NCBI GenBank assembly: GCA_902806565.1
Contig: CADCXA010000026.1
Coordinates: 62,001 to 126,000 of the forward strand
Source: Hypoxylon rubiginosum
Taxonomy: Eukaryota > Ascomycota > Sordariomycetes > Xylariales > Hypoxylaceae
Length of the DNA stretch: 64,000 nt
Direction of reading: 5' to 3'
Shown: piece by piece, positions 13,227 to 26,919 of the stretch
Layout of the letters: each line of letters starts with the position of its first letter
How positions within the stretch are numbered: the first letter of the stretch is position 1
Position numbers and translations under genes: made by a program
The notes under the pieces: model-generated
Databases searched by the model: none
Told to the model about the DNA's origin: nothing
Seen by the model: the letters and a program-made list of their open reading frames with translations, nothing else

Positions 13227-14363
13227 ATGATCAAGGCTATCACCGCTAGTCGCGCCGCTCGAGACCCCCTCGCCTCCCTGCAGTCAGAGAGCTCCTCAAA
13301 TCGCGACACGCCTCTTCTAAGACAGCCACCATCCTCTCCAATGGAATCGTCCCTTTCACCGCCACTCTCCCTCTCTTCTGTATACTCAGCGCAACCTTCT
13401 GCTGCAAGCATCGCCTACCTAAACCAGAGAAAACGATCGGCTATAAAGAGGGAAGAAGAAACATTGATGGCCAAACGTGCGAGATTAACTACAGTTAATC
13501 TACTCCACGAATCGTCAACTATTGTTGAATATCTGACCGATCTGACAAATCTCCTCCGTACTTTACGAAGGGCGATGGAGATGTTCATGACAGATGCGAG
13601 GGGCATATTAGAGAACGTATCTCCCGAAGAGCGCGAGACCAACTCTATCAGCGACTACGTGGAACAGATACGTTACGTTCTAGCCAACGCAGAACACCTC
13701 GCTACGACAATGCCTACCACCATACAGTCGCTACATACACTACTGGTCTCTTCCAATCTATGGCCAAAGGTATTTGAGGGTCTCGACCGGATCTGCTTGC
13801 CCCCTGGGTTTTGGGAATCTAGGGCGAAAGCAATCCTCCGACGCCTATCTACCCATGACTTTCCATTCGATATGTATGGCGTTCTCGACGGCGTGCTCGG
13901 TCTCGAAGAGCGGGCTGCGGAACACTTTTGCCGCCTGACGCCATATGGCAGGGAACGGTTTCTCCGAGATTGGAGAAGGAGAACGATGGCTGTTGCCTCT
14001 CTCGGAACAAAAGAGGAAGAAGTCAAACGCATGTTTCAGGTATCTGCTTTCCGTAACCTTGATGGCTACGATACCCGGCCGGTCTCCGCCTGGGCTGCTG
14101 AGCCATTCAGCTCCCTAAGACCCTGGCAACCCAATGAGGACGTCGAGCTCGAGTCCATGACGGAGATGCTGGCTGGATCGGCAGGGACACCACCCCCGTC
14201 TGCGATTGACGCGGAGTCTGTAGATGGATTAGAGGTGACGGGCATCGAAGCCTCGCCATCTACGATTGGTGTGGAGTTTACAGGTGGAATGGAGGCGACG
14301 CGTGACAAGGATTTGATGACTGCAGCCGGGGCGGAGGCAATATCTGTTCCGGCGCCTCGTTAA
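13227..14363 (+). CDS. Unrecognised 378-residue protein in the GC island
   Basis: A single uninterrupted frame of 378 codons. The first in-frame ATG is at 13,227; the frame is open a little further upstream, but only through TTG. I do not recognise the family. The first 75 residues are Ser/Pro-rich and probably disordered, with a basic patch (YLNQRKRSAIKREEE) that could act in nuclear targeting. The middle (about 80-275) is predicted mostly helical, with conserved-looking Trp/Pro positions (LWPKVFEGL, LPPGFWESRAK, RDWRRRTMAV). The tail is acidic and low-complexity and contains an imperfect 20-residue duplication (DNA copies start at 14,199 and 14,259). There is no signal peptide or membrane segment. 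Codon use is ordinary and GC-balanced, in sharp contrast with the AT blocks on both sides, so this gene has escaped mutation. It could be lineage-specific or belong to a mobile element. Confidence 0.7.
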   Translation: MIKAITASRAARDPLASLQSESSSNRDTPLLRQPPSSPMESSLSPPLSLSSVYSAQPSAASIAYLNQRKRSAIKREEETLMAKRARLTTVNLLHESSTIVEYLTDLTNLLRTLRRAMEMFMTDARGILENVSPEERETNSISDYVEQIRYVLANAEHLATTMPTTIQSLHTLLVSSNLWPKVFEGLDRICLPPGFWESRAKAILRRLSTHDFPFDMYGVLDGVLGLEERAAEHFCRLTPYGRERFLRDWRRRTMAVASLGTKEEEVKRMFQVSAFRNLDGYDTRPVSAWAAEPFSSLRPWQPNEDVELESMTEMLAGSAGTPPPSAIDAESVDGLEVTGIEASPSTIGVEFTGGMEATRDKDLMTAAGAEAISVPAPR

Positions 14364-15075
14364 GTTTCGCCGGTCTCAATTAATGAAAAAAGAAACGCTT
14401 GTGGCGATGAAGGCAAGACGTAGGCGATTGCTTGGCGCGCGGGTAGGTTCATCGTGCACGTTACCGGCATACTATTCTGGCATTAGGCCGATCTTTGCGT
14501 TAGCTCAGGGGGTTGCATACCTACCTTATCTTTGAGTGTGTAATGTTTCTTGGTCATTCTCATCAGGCAGGGGGGAAAAACCGCAAAAACAGCGAAAAAA
14601 AACTAACTAGTATGCTTACCTACCCACGAACAGATTCTTAATTCGAATTGGATAGTTCCCTCATTTTGCCTAAGTCTGTTGTGCAAAGTAGGTATGCATG
14701 CTTGGTTTATTCGTATGAGCGAGATACATGTACTTTGGTCTAAGTGCAAGAGCGCCCGGCCTGTTTGGCGGCGCTGACGATCCGATCCTGAATGCAAATC
14801 TTAGCTTGGGAAGGGGCTGCATGCCAGTAGGGCCTACGTAGAAACGAATAGTCTCGCTCGATCGAATCGCCGGAGGCGCACGGAGGCGCACGGGTCGGCA
14901 ACTACATGCATGGTAATATTGGTTTGGGCGTCTAACCCCTGAGGCATCCCGATACCTAGCCAGTCCATTTAATCCTCTGCTACCGCAATCGCTTGACCAC
15001 GATCCATTACTCCTACGTCTCAGTATTATTCTACACCTCTCTTACGTCTTCTCACCCCCCTCCTTTTCCTTCAAT
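14364..15075. other. Intergenic, GC-normal
   Basis: About 710 bp between the two island genes, transcribed in the same direction. It holds a tandem CGGAGGCGCA doublet near 14,871-14,890. Just before the next ATG there is a pyrimidine-rich run (about 15,035-15,070), the usual fungal initiator-region composition. No gene or RNA was seen. Confidence 0.6.
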
Positions 15076-16493
15076 ATGAGTCTTGACGGTGGGCTCAGTG
15101 ATGACGAATTCGGCATCCCGACCATGGCCAATTATGCATGGACCGGACCTTGCGATAAAATGCAAGGTATGAACCATGAGCAAATCTATCGGTGTAGCGG
15201 CCCCAGCAACAAAGCGAGATGTCTCGCTTGCAATAAGCGCTTCCACTGGGATGTCGACAACGGCTATAGGGAAGAGATGAAGATGCAACGAATACTGCGG
15301 GACTTATTACCGCTTCCGCTTCGACTCGAAATCCATACATTCGCTGTCCGATATTACGTCGACGAAGATGAGAGAATACCCATTCAAGTGCTTAAGCGAT
15401 GTAAGTCCACTCATCACCTACTGGAAGAATCATCTAATATAACTAGGGGTGAGCCATATGGATGTTGGGCTGAGCGAGTACCGCGTGTATCTGGATCATT
15501 TTCTCCAGGAACATGTCGTCGCTAAGTCGTATAATGATGAACAGCAAACGATTAGCAGTGACCGAGCCATGGCGTTTGTGAAGCATTTCGAGGAGAAAAA
15601 GGGAGCCCCTATTCAGCTCCAACTGTTAGACGACTTTATGAAAGTGCAGGATATATTAACCAGTTCTCACATGCCCTGGTCGAAGGTCGAGGGTCCTCCA
15701 ACCAGTAACACGTATAAGGCCTACGCTGTGGTGTTTGCATCGCGTGTCCGTGAGCCGCGAAGAGTCCGTCATCTTCCATTCTCTATTACATCCGCGCCAG
15801 AAACGCCGACTCTTTCGAGCCAGCCACCCTCGAGCCAGCCACCCTCGAGCCAGCCACCCTCGAGCCAGCCACCCTCGAGCCAGCCACCCTCGAGTCAACT
15901 ACCTCCGTCGAGTCAGCCATCTGCGTCGAGCCAACTTCGATCGTTAACCCTCAAGTCCAGGAGTGAAACAGTACGTCACGTAATGACTTAATACACACAC
16001 CCTCGCTAATATCTGTCAGAAGGTTCCATCTAGCTCGAGCAGAGCCGCCAACCATGTCAATAAAGGTCGTGGTCGCCTCAACACAATACGCACCCCGCCA
16101 AAGGAGCCAGCGCAAGAAGGAATTCCTGAACTGGTTGACGATAGCGATTCCAGCCTGCTCTCGATTCAAGAAATATTTGCTAGTTATCGAGCAGGCAAAC
16201 CTGCTTCTCGAGCTCGAGGGCACCCCGCTGTGGAAGACGACGATGCATCGGTAACAAAGGTAAACTCTAGCTTCGAAATAGAGTCGGGATCAAGTGAGAT
16301 TGATGCCGCCGACACCCCGGGGACCACTCCAGGATCCAACAAGACTGCCATAGCTGATCAACCACCGGCATATAATACGCGTGCCTACAAGCGGAAGGCT
16401 AGCCCGTCGCCAGTCGGGCCTGTTAACAGAGCCCAAAAGCGCCGAACAGCAACGACGACAGCCACCACCACCCCCAAGAAAATCTGGGGATAA
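15076..16493 (+). CDS. Unrecognised three-exon protein with N-terminal Cys/His motif and SSQPP repeats
   Basis: Exons 15,076-15,400, 15,447-15,970 and 16,020-16,493 give 440 residues. Intron 1 (46 bp) is GTAAGT...CTAATATAACTAG and intron 2 (49 bp) is GTACGT...GCTAATATCTGTCAG. Both keep frame and have clear branch sites. The N-terminus carries a possible zinc-binding pattern: C, then YRCSGPSNKARCLACNKRFH (C-x8-C-x2-C-x3-H). Residues about 60-230 look globular. They are followed by five exact SSQPP repeats, a Ser/Thr/Pro-rich stretch, and a basic C-terminus (AYKRKASPSPVGPVNRAQKR) that looks like a bipartite nuclear localisation signal. I infer a nuclear or chromatin-associated protein but cannot name a family. 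It has the same orientation as the upstream island gene. Confidence 0.75.
15815..15889 (+). repeat. 15-bp coding minisatellite (SSQPP x5)
   Basis: Five perfect copies of TCGAGCCAGCCACCC, followed by a degenerate sixth (TCGAGTCAACTACCT) and seventh. The unit is in frame inside exon 2 of the three-exon gene and encodes SSQPP. Perfect identity suggests recent expansion, so copy number may vary between strains. Confidence 0.95.
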
Positions 16494-17159
16494 TCTTCGT
16501 TTTTGGTGAGTATGGTATCAGCTAGCACACGAAAGCAACGGGGCTCGGGTATTACTAAAGGCTTCTCTGTGGGTAATGATGGTTTATAAGTGATTGCTAT
16601 TATGTTGAATTGGACATTGTACCTTTAGATTTCAGGTAGACCTATACTAGTCTGTTACTTTGCGTTGTCACATCGTTATTGATTGATTGACTTTCTGACA
16701 TTGGCATCTTGTATTTTTGAGCCGATTGGCGAAACCATAGACAATAACTAGAGGATATTGTCTACATAGAGTCATAATGTTAATACATACAGTCTTCCCG
16801 TTCGTAGCCCGGAACGTGGAAATAATAATGGCCCGCAGGCAAGATATCGTTCCCGGATATGTCCATAGGAGCCGGCGTCATAGTTTTAGAGAAAAAGGCA
16901 TTCCGCCGAAGTTTATTTATATTCTTTCTTCGCTAGGAGCCCAGATGTTCCCAGCTATTATACACATAGTATAGTATACCGTAATATAATGGACACCGCT
17001 ATTATTAAAAGCATTAAAACTTAGTACTGGCTTTAAACCAAAATAGCCGGGGTGATATCGATATATAGTTGCAAGCGCTAATATAAATTTGCTGGAGGGA
17101 GCGACGCAGTAGTATAACGGCGAATTGCTGGCATGATTATTAGGTAGGTATATAAAAGA
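16494..17159. other. Island edge without a confident gene
   Basis: GC content falls gradually from about 16,950 to 17,160. An open frame without supporting features lies at 16,777-16,974; it has no recognisable domain and its composition grades into the AT block, so I do not call it. Confidence 0.5.
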
Positions 17160-17584
17160 TAAATTCGGGATTTAAAAGTGATATATATATATAGTAAGTT
17201 AAATAAATATAAAAATTTAAGTAAGGTTCACGATGTTTAAAAAACTTGGTAAATTAATTTTACATGTACTTTTACTATAAATCTACGATTATTTAACTAA
17301 TTAAAATAAATAAGGTTAATTATTATTAAGTGATAATTTCAGTTAGGCAGGCGGACCATTTTTCAGTTATATATAAATAATAATACTATGTAACAATATA
17401 AAAACTAAAAGTAAAACTACTAGTTTAATAATAAAAAAAAAATAATATTTAAAAGTAATAAACAATTTTAAAATAAATAAAATAATAGTATTTAAAATTA
17501 ATATTTATAATTAGTAAATATATATAATAATAAATACGTAACATAATATAAATAAATAATGTAAAAAATAAAATTATTATTTAT

Positions 17585-17650
17585 AATAACACTTAATAAA
17601 AATAACTTAATAATAACTAAATAATAACTTAATAATAACTTATTAATAAT
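17585..17650 (-). repeat. 11-bp minisatellite, reverse orientation
   Basis: Units close to AATAATAACTT, the reverse complement of the array at 26,920-27,180. This is the leftmost patch of this minisatellite in block 2. Confidence 0.5.
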
Positions 17651-18769
17651 TTAAATATAACTTAAAAATAATTATAAATTTACCATGCCCTAATGTAAAT
17701 TATTTTTTACTTTTAATATATTTTTTTATTTAATAAAAGCTTAATATATTAACATTTAATTTATAACTTTAAAAATATATTATAAATATTTTTAATATAT
17801 TAAAATAATAATGTTTAAACTATTTATTAAAACTAGTAATAATAAAAATAATATAATACTTTTTTTTAATATATATATTAATTTTTATATACTTAAAAAT
17901 TAAATATTAATAAAATTAATAAATATAAAAAGTATTTTAATTACTTAAAACTTTTATTCTAACTATAAATATTTTTATAATATTTAAAATTTTTTAGATT
18001 ATTATTAAACTATTATATAACTGTTATTAAACTGTTATTTAACGCTAGCTTAGTTATTTCTTAACTATAATTAATAAAAATAAAACTTATTTTAAATAAA
18101 AATTTTACTGGTTAGGTTTTTATAAATTAGTTAATATTGGTTTTATTATTAATTAATAATATTTAATTAGCTTTTTAAAGTAAAAAAAGTATATTAAAAA
18201 AAGTTATAAACTTTTAAATATATTTATAGGTTAAAATGTTAATAAATATTATAATAACTTAATAATAAATAATATACTAACTGTTATAATGTTTTTTAAC
18301 AATTAAATTTTAATCTTTTAATATAATAATAATATATAAATTAAGTTAAAGTTTAATTAATACTTAAAAATTAATAGATTATAAAATATATAATTAAAAT
18401 TATATTTAAATTTAATATTATATATAATATTATTTTTAAAACTAAAAAAAATATAAATATACTAATAATTATATAAAGGATTTTAACTAATAATTATAAT
18501 TTTAAAAATATTAACACGACTTTTATATTAAAGTAAATACGTAAACCATAATTAAATAACAGTTTAATTAAAATTAAGTAACAATTAATAAATATAGTTA
18601 ATTTACCGCTAGTTTTTTTTATATTAACTAAAGAATCTATTATTAAAAACCTGTAAAATACTTTTTAAATATTAATAAAATAAATACTAATTAAATAATA
18701 TAATATTTTATATAAATTTATTTTTATAAAAAGCTAACATAACATATAATTTTATTATAAACCTAAATA

Positions 18770-18840
18770 AACTATTATTAAACTATTATTAAACTATTAT
18801 TTAATTATTATTTAACTATTATTTAATTATTATTTAATTT
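18770..18840 (+). repeat. 11-bp minisatellite patch
   Basis: Six to seven copies of CTATTATTAAA or CTATTATTTAA, with a smaller relative at about 17,998-18,045. It is the same unit as the larger array near 27,000. Confidence 0.6.
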
Positions 18841-21800
18841 AATTTATTAATATTAATTAATTATAATTTATAAAAACTTAAAATTATTATAATAAATTTA
18901 ATCGTAGATTAATTTAAAATTAAAATATAAAAATATTTATATTTTTAACTTTATATTAATTAACTAATAAATTAAGCGTATAAATAAAGTTTTTATAATA
19001 TAATAAGGGAAGATTTTTTATCGTTAAATAAGTTTTATATATTTAAAATAAATAATATCTTATTTAAATATTTAAAAAATAATAAGCTTGTTATTTAAAT
19101 AATTAAAAAACAACGGTTATTATATTACGTTAAAATGTTTAAAAAAATAAAAATTAAAAAGAAGAAAAAAAGTAATAAAAATGAAATAATTTTAGCGTTT
19201 AATTAAATATTAACGTTTTAAATATAAACTTAATTAGCGTTAAATAATAACTTAAATAAAATTAATTATAATAACTATATTATTAGCTTTTAACTAGCGC
19301 CGAATAATAGTTTAGTTAAAGTTAATTATAATGTTAATTTTATTAAATTAAAAAGGTTTAAATTTAATAATCTTTTATATTTTTAAGTGTTAATAATACC
19401 GATAAATTTTATTATTAAACCGTGTTTAATAAATAACGTTAATCGCATATTAATAAATAGTTAAAATAAATTTAATATAGTTATTACTTAATTAAGCGAT
19501 TAATTAACAGTTTTTTAATAATTAAATATCGTAATAAATAGCGATAAGTTTAAAGATAATAATAATTATTATTTTATAAACTTATTACCTTTATTAGAAA
19601 TTAAAACCGGAGTTAAAAACAATAAAACCGGGGTTAATATTATTAAAAATAGTAATAATAACTTTAAAAATGGTTTAATAACTAATAGAAATAATAAAAC
19701 TATTAAAAATATAAAAGCTGGATTAATAATGGTTAAATAAAAGTTAGAAAATAAGTTAATAACAACTTAATAATAATAATTAAATAAAAGCTTAACAATT
19801 ATTATTAGAAAGTTTAAAAAAAAAAAATATAACTTATTTATATTGTTTAATAAATAATAAATAACTAGATATTAAGCTAAAAATACAAATATACCCACTC
19901 CCAACTTAAGCAGATACCTTTTATATAAATAAATTAAATATTAATATAATAAATTAATTTATTTATATATTTATTAAAAGCTTATTTATATTAAAAGTTA
20001 TATTAATTTATTTTAATTTTCATGTAAATTTATATAACTTTTATTATTACTAGTTTATTTATTAATAGTTTTTTTTCTTTATAATAATAAGCGTTATAAT
20101 CGCTATAAATAATAACCAACTAAAAGTTATTAATTATTATATCTATTATATTTATTAATTATATTAATTAATATAAAAATAATTTTATATATATATTTAT
20201 ATTAATTATATATTATTTTAAAACTTTTTTAATATAATAGTTATTTATTTAATTATATTTAATATATAGTGTTTTAATTAATAAACTTAAATTTTATAAA
20301 AAATTATATATATAATTTGTTTTTTTAGGTTTAATTTATTAAAATAAAACCTTAAGAATATATTTTTTTTTATATATTTTTTTTTTTTAAAGCATTATAA
20401 TTAAAAAAAGTAATATTTTTACCTAGCTTTTAAAACTTACTTATAATATTATTAAATATAAGGTAAGTAATATTAAAATTTATATTCATTTTAATATTAA
20501 TGTTATTAAACTTATTATTATATTTTTAAACTTATTTATATTTTTTATAATTTTTATTGTTTTTTAAGTTAAAAAAACGTTTTTTATAAACGTTTAAATT
20601 ATATAAACATTTTTAATAGTTGTTAAATTTAAACTTAGATTTGTTAAACGTTAATATTTTATCGCTTTAAATAAAATAATTATTATTATTAACCGAACTT
20701 AAATTACGTGTACGTTTATTACTTTTATTTATAAATTAACTATAGCTTTTTTTAAATTTTAATATAAATTTATCTTAGATTTTATATATGTTTTTATTAT
20801 TATTATAAACTTATATTAAATAATAAAAATACAATATAAAAATAATATATATGGTTTTTAAATAAAAAATGTTTCATGTAAAATAACTAAAAAAAAACTT
20901 AATTTTAACACCTAAGAAATCTTAATAAATATAATTATAATATATTACGTATATATTATATAAGTATTTTATATTTAATTTAATAACCTTAAAAATAAAA
21001 ATATATTAATTATTTAGCTTTTTTAAAATAATAATAAGCTTTTTATAATTAAGTATATAATAAATATTATTATAAAAAAAAAGTATATTATTTAAATTAT
21101 TAATAAGTTTATTATTATTTAGTATTCTCATATATTATTTTATATAGTTAATATTAAATTATAATTTAACTTCTTTTAACACTAAATATACCGCTTTTAT
21201 TTTTATGTTATATTATATAACCCGGTAGGTTTTATTATAATTAATAATAACCATATAATTAATTAAATTAATTAATAAAGGAATAAACATAGGTATAATG
21301 GCAGCTTGTTAAACGGTAAAAAAAAAAATGTTGGGGCGGTTTTTATTAATATATTAAAAAAGTTAATAAAAATGTTATTTAAAAATATAACGGGATATAA
21401 TAAAAGAGTATTAAAAATATAAAAAAATTACTAGTTATTAAAAAAAAATATTATAATATATAACTTTAGATTTATTATAATTAAAACCTAGAAATATAAA
21501 ATAAATATAAAAATAAACTTATATAACTAAGAATATAAAAATAATAAGTTTTTCAAATAATAATATTATTAGTTGTTAATAATATAATAACTAAAATAAA
21601 ATCGATGTTTTAAAAGCTTTTAAAATATAAAAAATATAAAATATTTTTATTAAATATATTATTATAAAACTAAACGTTTTTAATTATAATATAATAAATA
21701 TATATTATAAAGTTATAATTAATATTATTATAATTTAAGGCAGGGAAAAATAAAAATAATTTCACGTGTTTAAAATAGCTAGGATATTTAATATTAATTA

Positions 21801-24800
21801 TTAGTTTTATAATAAAATTAAATTAACTAGATTTTAATTTAATAACTTTAATATTAATAATATTTATTAGTTATATAAATTTCTTAAAATAAAAGTTTAA
21901 TAAAAACTTATATAAAATATAAAATAAATTTATCGTAAAAAAAAAAAAGGCTTTAATATTATAAACTGAAAATAATTTTAAAATTAAAATTATAATAAAT
22001 ATAATATTTATTAAGAATTAATACCTAGTAAAAACATAAGGTATTTATATAAATAATTTTAATATTTATAATATTAAATAAAAATTAAATAATTTATTAA
22101 ATATTATTTTTAAGTTATATTATAATAATCCTTTATTAAAAAATATAAACGTATTTTTAGCGTTTTTTATAAATAGTAAAAAATGTTAAAAATGTGTTTA
22201 TATTTATTTTTAAAAATTATATAGCTTCTTTAAATTTACTTATATCTTTTTTTTAACTTTTTTATACTTTATAACTTTTTAAATATAACGTGTATTTAAT
22301 TCCGTATAACGTTTAAATGTTTTTTTTTTTTCCTTTTTAAATAATATTAATATATGATTTAACCGACATTAATTTCCAATTAACCTAAGTTTATTAACTT
22401 TTTTTATGCGATATTAAAAAGCCTTTTCGCCTTTTCTAAACTTTAAGAGAAATCTTTTAGTTTTAATAGGTCCCTTAGTTTTTAAAGGCTTTTTTGGTTT
22501 TGTTTTTTTTAATTTTTTATTATAAATATGATTTATTCACTAAGTTTTTATTATAATAACCACTATTATTAAATTAAAGAAATAGTTATAAAAGTTAATA
22601 AATAAAAATAAAATTAATAATAATAATAATAATAAATATGTTAATTTTAATTTATATAACTAATTAACATTTAATATAACTTATTTTAACTTTTTTAAAC
22701 TTAATTAAAACCTTTTTATAACTTTAAATTAAATATAGATAAATTATTTTTTAACTTTATTTCGTTCATTTTAATATATTTTATATGTTAATAAATATAA
22801 TAATTGGCCTTTATTAGTAAATAATATAAAATTAAATAAGTTTATATAATAAACTTTAACTAAAATTAAAAATATAGAAGTTAATATTATTATTATTTAG
22901 ATAATAATAAATAAAAATATATTTAAAACTTTATATTTTAATATATAAACCTTATTAATAATTTAATAAATTTCTTTAAAATAGATTATTATTTTAAATA
23001 TATAATATATAAACCAAAGCTATTATTTTAAAGAAATTAAGCTAAATATAACGCCGACTATTAATTATAAAAGTAAATTAAAAAAGGTTTTTTAAGCTAA
23101 TTAAAATTTTAATTATTTTTAGTTATTTACATATAAATATATAATAATGTTTTACCTTTAAAATAAAACTATATTTAATGTTAAATAAAAAATAATATAT
23201 TTTAATATTATGTTATTTTATTTTAATATTTAAATAATATATATACTAATTATTATTATAATAATAACGAAAAAAAATACTTTTATTAACTAAATATATA
23301 GTAAAAATCTAGATTTAAATAATAGTATTTAACTTTTATAATAGTTATTATAAAATAACTGAAAATAAATAACATATTTATGGTTATTTTTATATTAATA
23401 TTAATTTATAATATTTTATTACCAGTATTTAATAAAAATATTAAGCTTATAATAAAATAAAAACCTATTATTATTTTCCTTAAAAAAAGGTTAAAAAGAT
23501 TAGAAATTACTATAAATTAAGTACTTATTATTATTTCAAATATTAATAATTAAGTATAAAATAAATCTTTTTTTTTTAAAATATAAAAATAAGTTAAATT
23601 ATTAGCGAAAAATATTATTAAATTAATAAAACGTATTATAAAAGCCATATTACTTATTTACAGTATTAATATTATAGATATTAAACTATAATAACTTACC
23701 GTCGCGTAGTTAGGCTTTATAATATCTAATAAAATCTAATTATATTTTATAAGAAAAATACGAAAGCTATTAATCTAAAACTAAGGACGGTTAAAAAAGA
23801 TTATTAAATTCTAATAACCACTAACCAAGCCTTTTATTTATATTAATTTTAAATTTTTAAATATATTTAAACTAGTAAAATATATTTAAATTAATCTCTT
23901 TTTAAAAACTAGTAACGTTTTAAAAAATAATATAGTTAATATATATAATTAAACTTATTTATATAAAAATTAAAAATTATTTTAAACTACTTATAAACTT
24001 TTTTATATTTTATATAGGTTTTAATAAAGTTATATATATTTATTTAATAAAATTATTATAAAAATAAATAATATATAATAATAAAAAACTAGTTTTAATT
24101 AATAATAAATTTTAATAAAACTTATATAAATGTTAAAATATAATAACATATATTAATTAAAAATAAGAAGAATAACCGAGATTAAAAAAAATATATAAAA
24201 CTCCTTAAAAATAAAGTAATAAATAAAAAAATTAAATGAAAAATAAAAAAACTTAATAAATAAAAAGAAATATAATTTATATCTTTTTAATTAATATTTT
24301 TAAAACGTGTTATAATAATACACTTTATTATAAAAAAAGTAAATAAAATAAAAAGCTAGTTAAAAAAAAGGCGTATATTATAATTAATTATATAAATATA
24401 TACCTAGGTAAATACTAAAAAAATATTATTAGTATTTTTTCTTTTAATTTTATAGGAAATAATTAATTACAATTAAATTAAAATATAAAAATAAAATATA
24501 AATATTTTTTATTTCACTTTTTATTTTACTTTTATTCTACCTCTTATTCTACCTTTATTCCACCTTAACTTATATTACTAACAAAGAAATTAAAATTTAT
24601 ATAAAATCTAATATTAAACTAAACGTTTTAAAGTTTTTAACTGGATTAATAGTAACTTTTAATCCTAAAAAAAAATCTTTTTTATAAAACGTAAATAAAT
24701 AAAAAAAATAATATAAATTTAAACTTACTAGCTACTAAACTATAACCGATAAATATTAAAATTAAATTTACTAAATTATAAGTTTTAAAAAATAATGCCG

Positions 24801-26919
24801 ATTATAAAAATAATTTTTATTAAGGAAAAGTAAGTTCTTATAGCTTATTTAAATTTTATATTAAAGAAAAGATTTAGTTTTTTTTTAAAAAGGGTATATT
24901 TTTAATAAATAAGATGGTTAAAATAAGGTTGGTTTTAATAAAAAAAAAGTTAAAAAATCTTTTAGAAAAATCTTTAAAATAACGTATATTATTTACTATA
25001 AACTAATAATATTTAATATTAATTAAGATTATAATTAAATAAAATAATTACTTATATTAAATAATATATATTAATTATTATTATTTAAGTTTTAATTTAA
25101 ACTTTAATAAATAAATTAAAAGTATTAAGTTACTTAATTTAATAACTTTTAATATAATATTAATACTTTTTTATAAAATAATATCTTTATTATTTTAAAA
25201 AAATTTAATAAACGCCTTAACTTAGCTTTTTAATATTTAATTAGATTTTTTTTATTATTATTATTTTTGGTTTAATAATAAAAATAATATATATTTTCCT
25301 AAGGATTAGAAATTTTAAAGTTTTTAATAGATTTTATTTATTAATATAATCAGTAAACTTTATTAAACTTACTTAAAAAAAAATCACGGTATAAGGGTAT
25401 ATCTTTATTTTATAAAGCGAGTTATTAAAAAAAAAGTATATTATTATATTAATTATATATATAACAGTATTTATAATAAAAAGAAAAAAATTTTTAGTTT
25501 TAATATATATTATTTAAAACCTTAAAATTTTTAAAGAGTTTGTTTATACGATAAATAAAACACCTTATAATAGATATATTTAACTAGGTTATAATAAAAA
25601 TAAAAAAAAGAAAAGATCTAAAAAAAAATAAAGTAAATAAGTAATAAAAAATAGAGAAAAAGTAAATGAAAAAAAAAATAAAAAAATATAATAATTAAAA
25701 AAAGAAAAAAAAAAAAAAAGAAAAATAAAAATATATAAAAATAAAGGATAAAAATAACCTTTTTTTATATATATATATATAAACGTAAATATATTATTTT
25801 ATAATTATATATATAAGTTAATGTTTATTATTTATTTTTATTAAGATATATACCTTAAAATTATATAGTTATAAGTTATAATAGTTATAAGTAATTATTT
25901 GGTATTTAGTTTTTTTTAATTATATTTTTTTTTTTACGGTTTTAATAGCTATAAAAAGTATCTGTTTTTATTTAAATAATTTTTTCTAGGGTTATAACGG
26001 TAGAAACTTAATATAAAAAGGCTTATTTAATTTAATTTATTTATATAAAAAAACATTTAAGGGTTAAACGGTTATAAGTTAATTAAATAGTTAAATATTA
26101 AATATATATAAGTTAATGTATAAAACCGCGGCTTTTACGTTTTGGTTTTAAAATAGTTAAACTTTTTTATAAGTTTTTTTTATAGATTAATAAAGATTAA
26201 AAGTTAAATAATAAATTTTAATAATTATTTATAAATATAAATTATATTTGTTTTATAACTTATATATAGTTACTTATAATATTTTTAGCGTGTTATTTTA
26301 AATTAAAATTATTATGTTTTTTTATAAATCTTTTTTATAAGTGGGAAAAAGTTATAAATTAATTAGTTTTATAGAGATTTTAACGGTAAGTAATAAGTTC
26401 TTGTAATTATATTTAACTGAAAATCACCTGGCTGCATTTTTAATATATAAGTATTTTATGGCCTCGCCTTTTTTTTAAAGGTTAATTTTAAGTATTTAAT
26501 TATATATAAAGTTATATTTTAAGTTATATTTTTTAGGTTTTTCATTTTCTTTTTTATTATATTTAATCTCACGTTAATTATATTTATATATATAAATAAA
26601 GGATTTTTTATAAAATTAAAGGATTTTTATTAAAACTAAGTAAAAAACTTAATAATTAATATTATTAAATAAAGCTTGTTTTATATAAATTTTTAATATT
26701 AATTATATTATAATTAAACGAAAAGCGATAAAATAAAATAATAAAAAATAAAATTAAAAAGTATAATATAATTAAAATTTTAATTAGTTGTTAAAATTAT
26801 AGTAGTAACTTATAAAATAAAAAAAACTTAATATATAATTTATAGATATATTAATTAATATTAAAAAAATATATATTTATTTATTTCTTTTATAATATAA
26901 TAATTATTTAGTTATTATT

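Noticed and set aside
15656..15947. Open frames reading the SSQPP minisatellite in other frames (GWLAR and RASHP repeats)
   Set aside because: Shadows of the repeat in exon 2, whose frame is fixed by two good introns.
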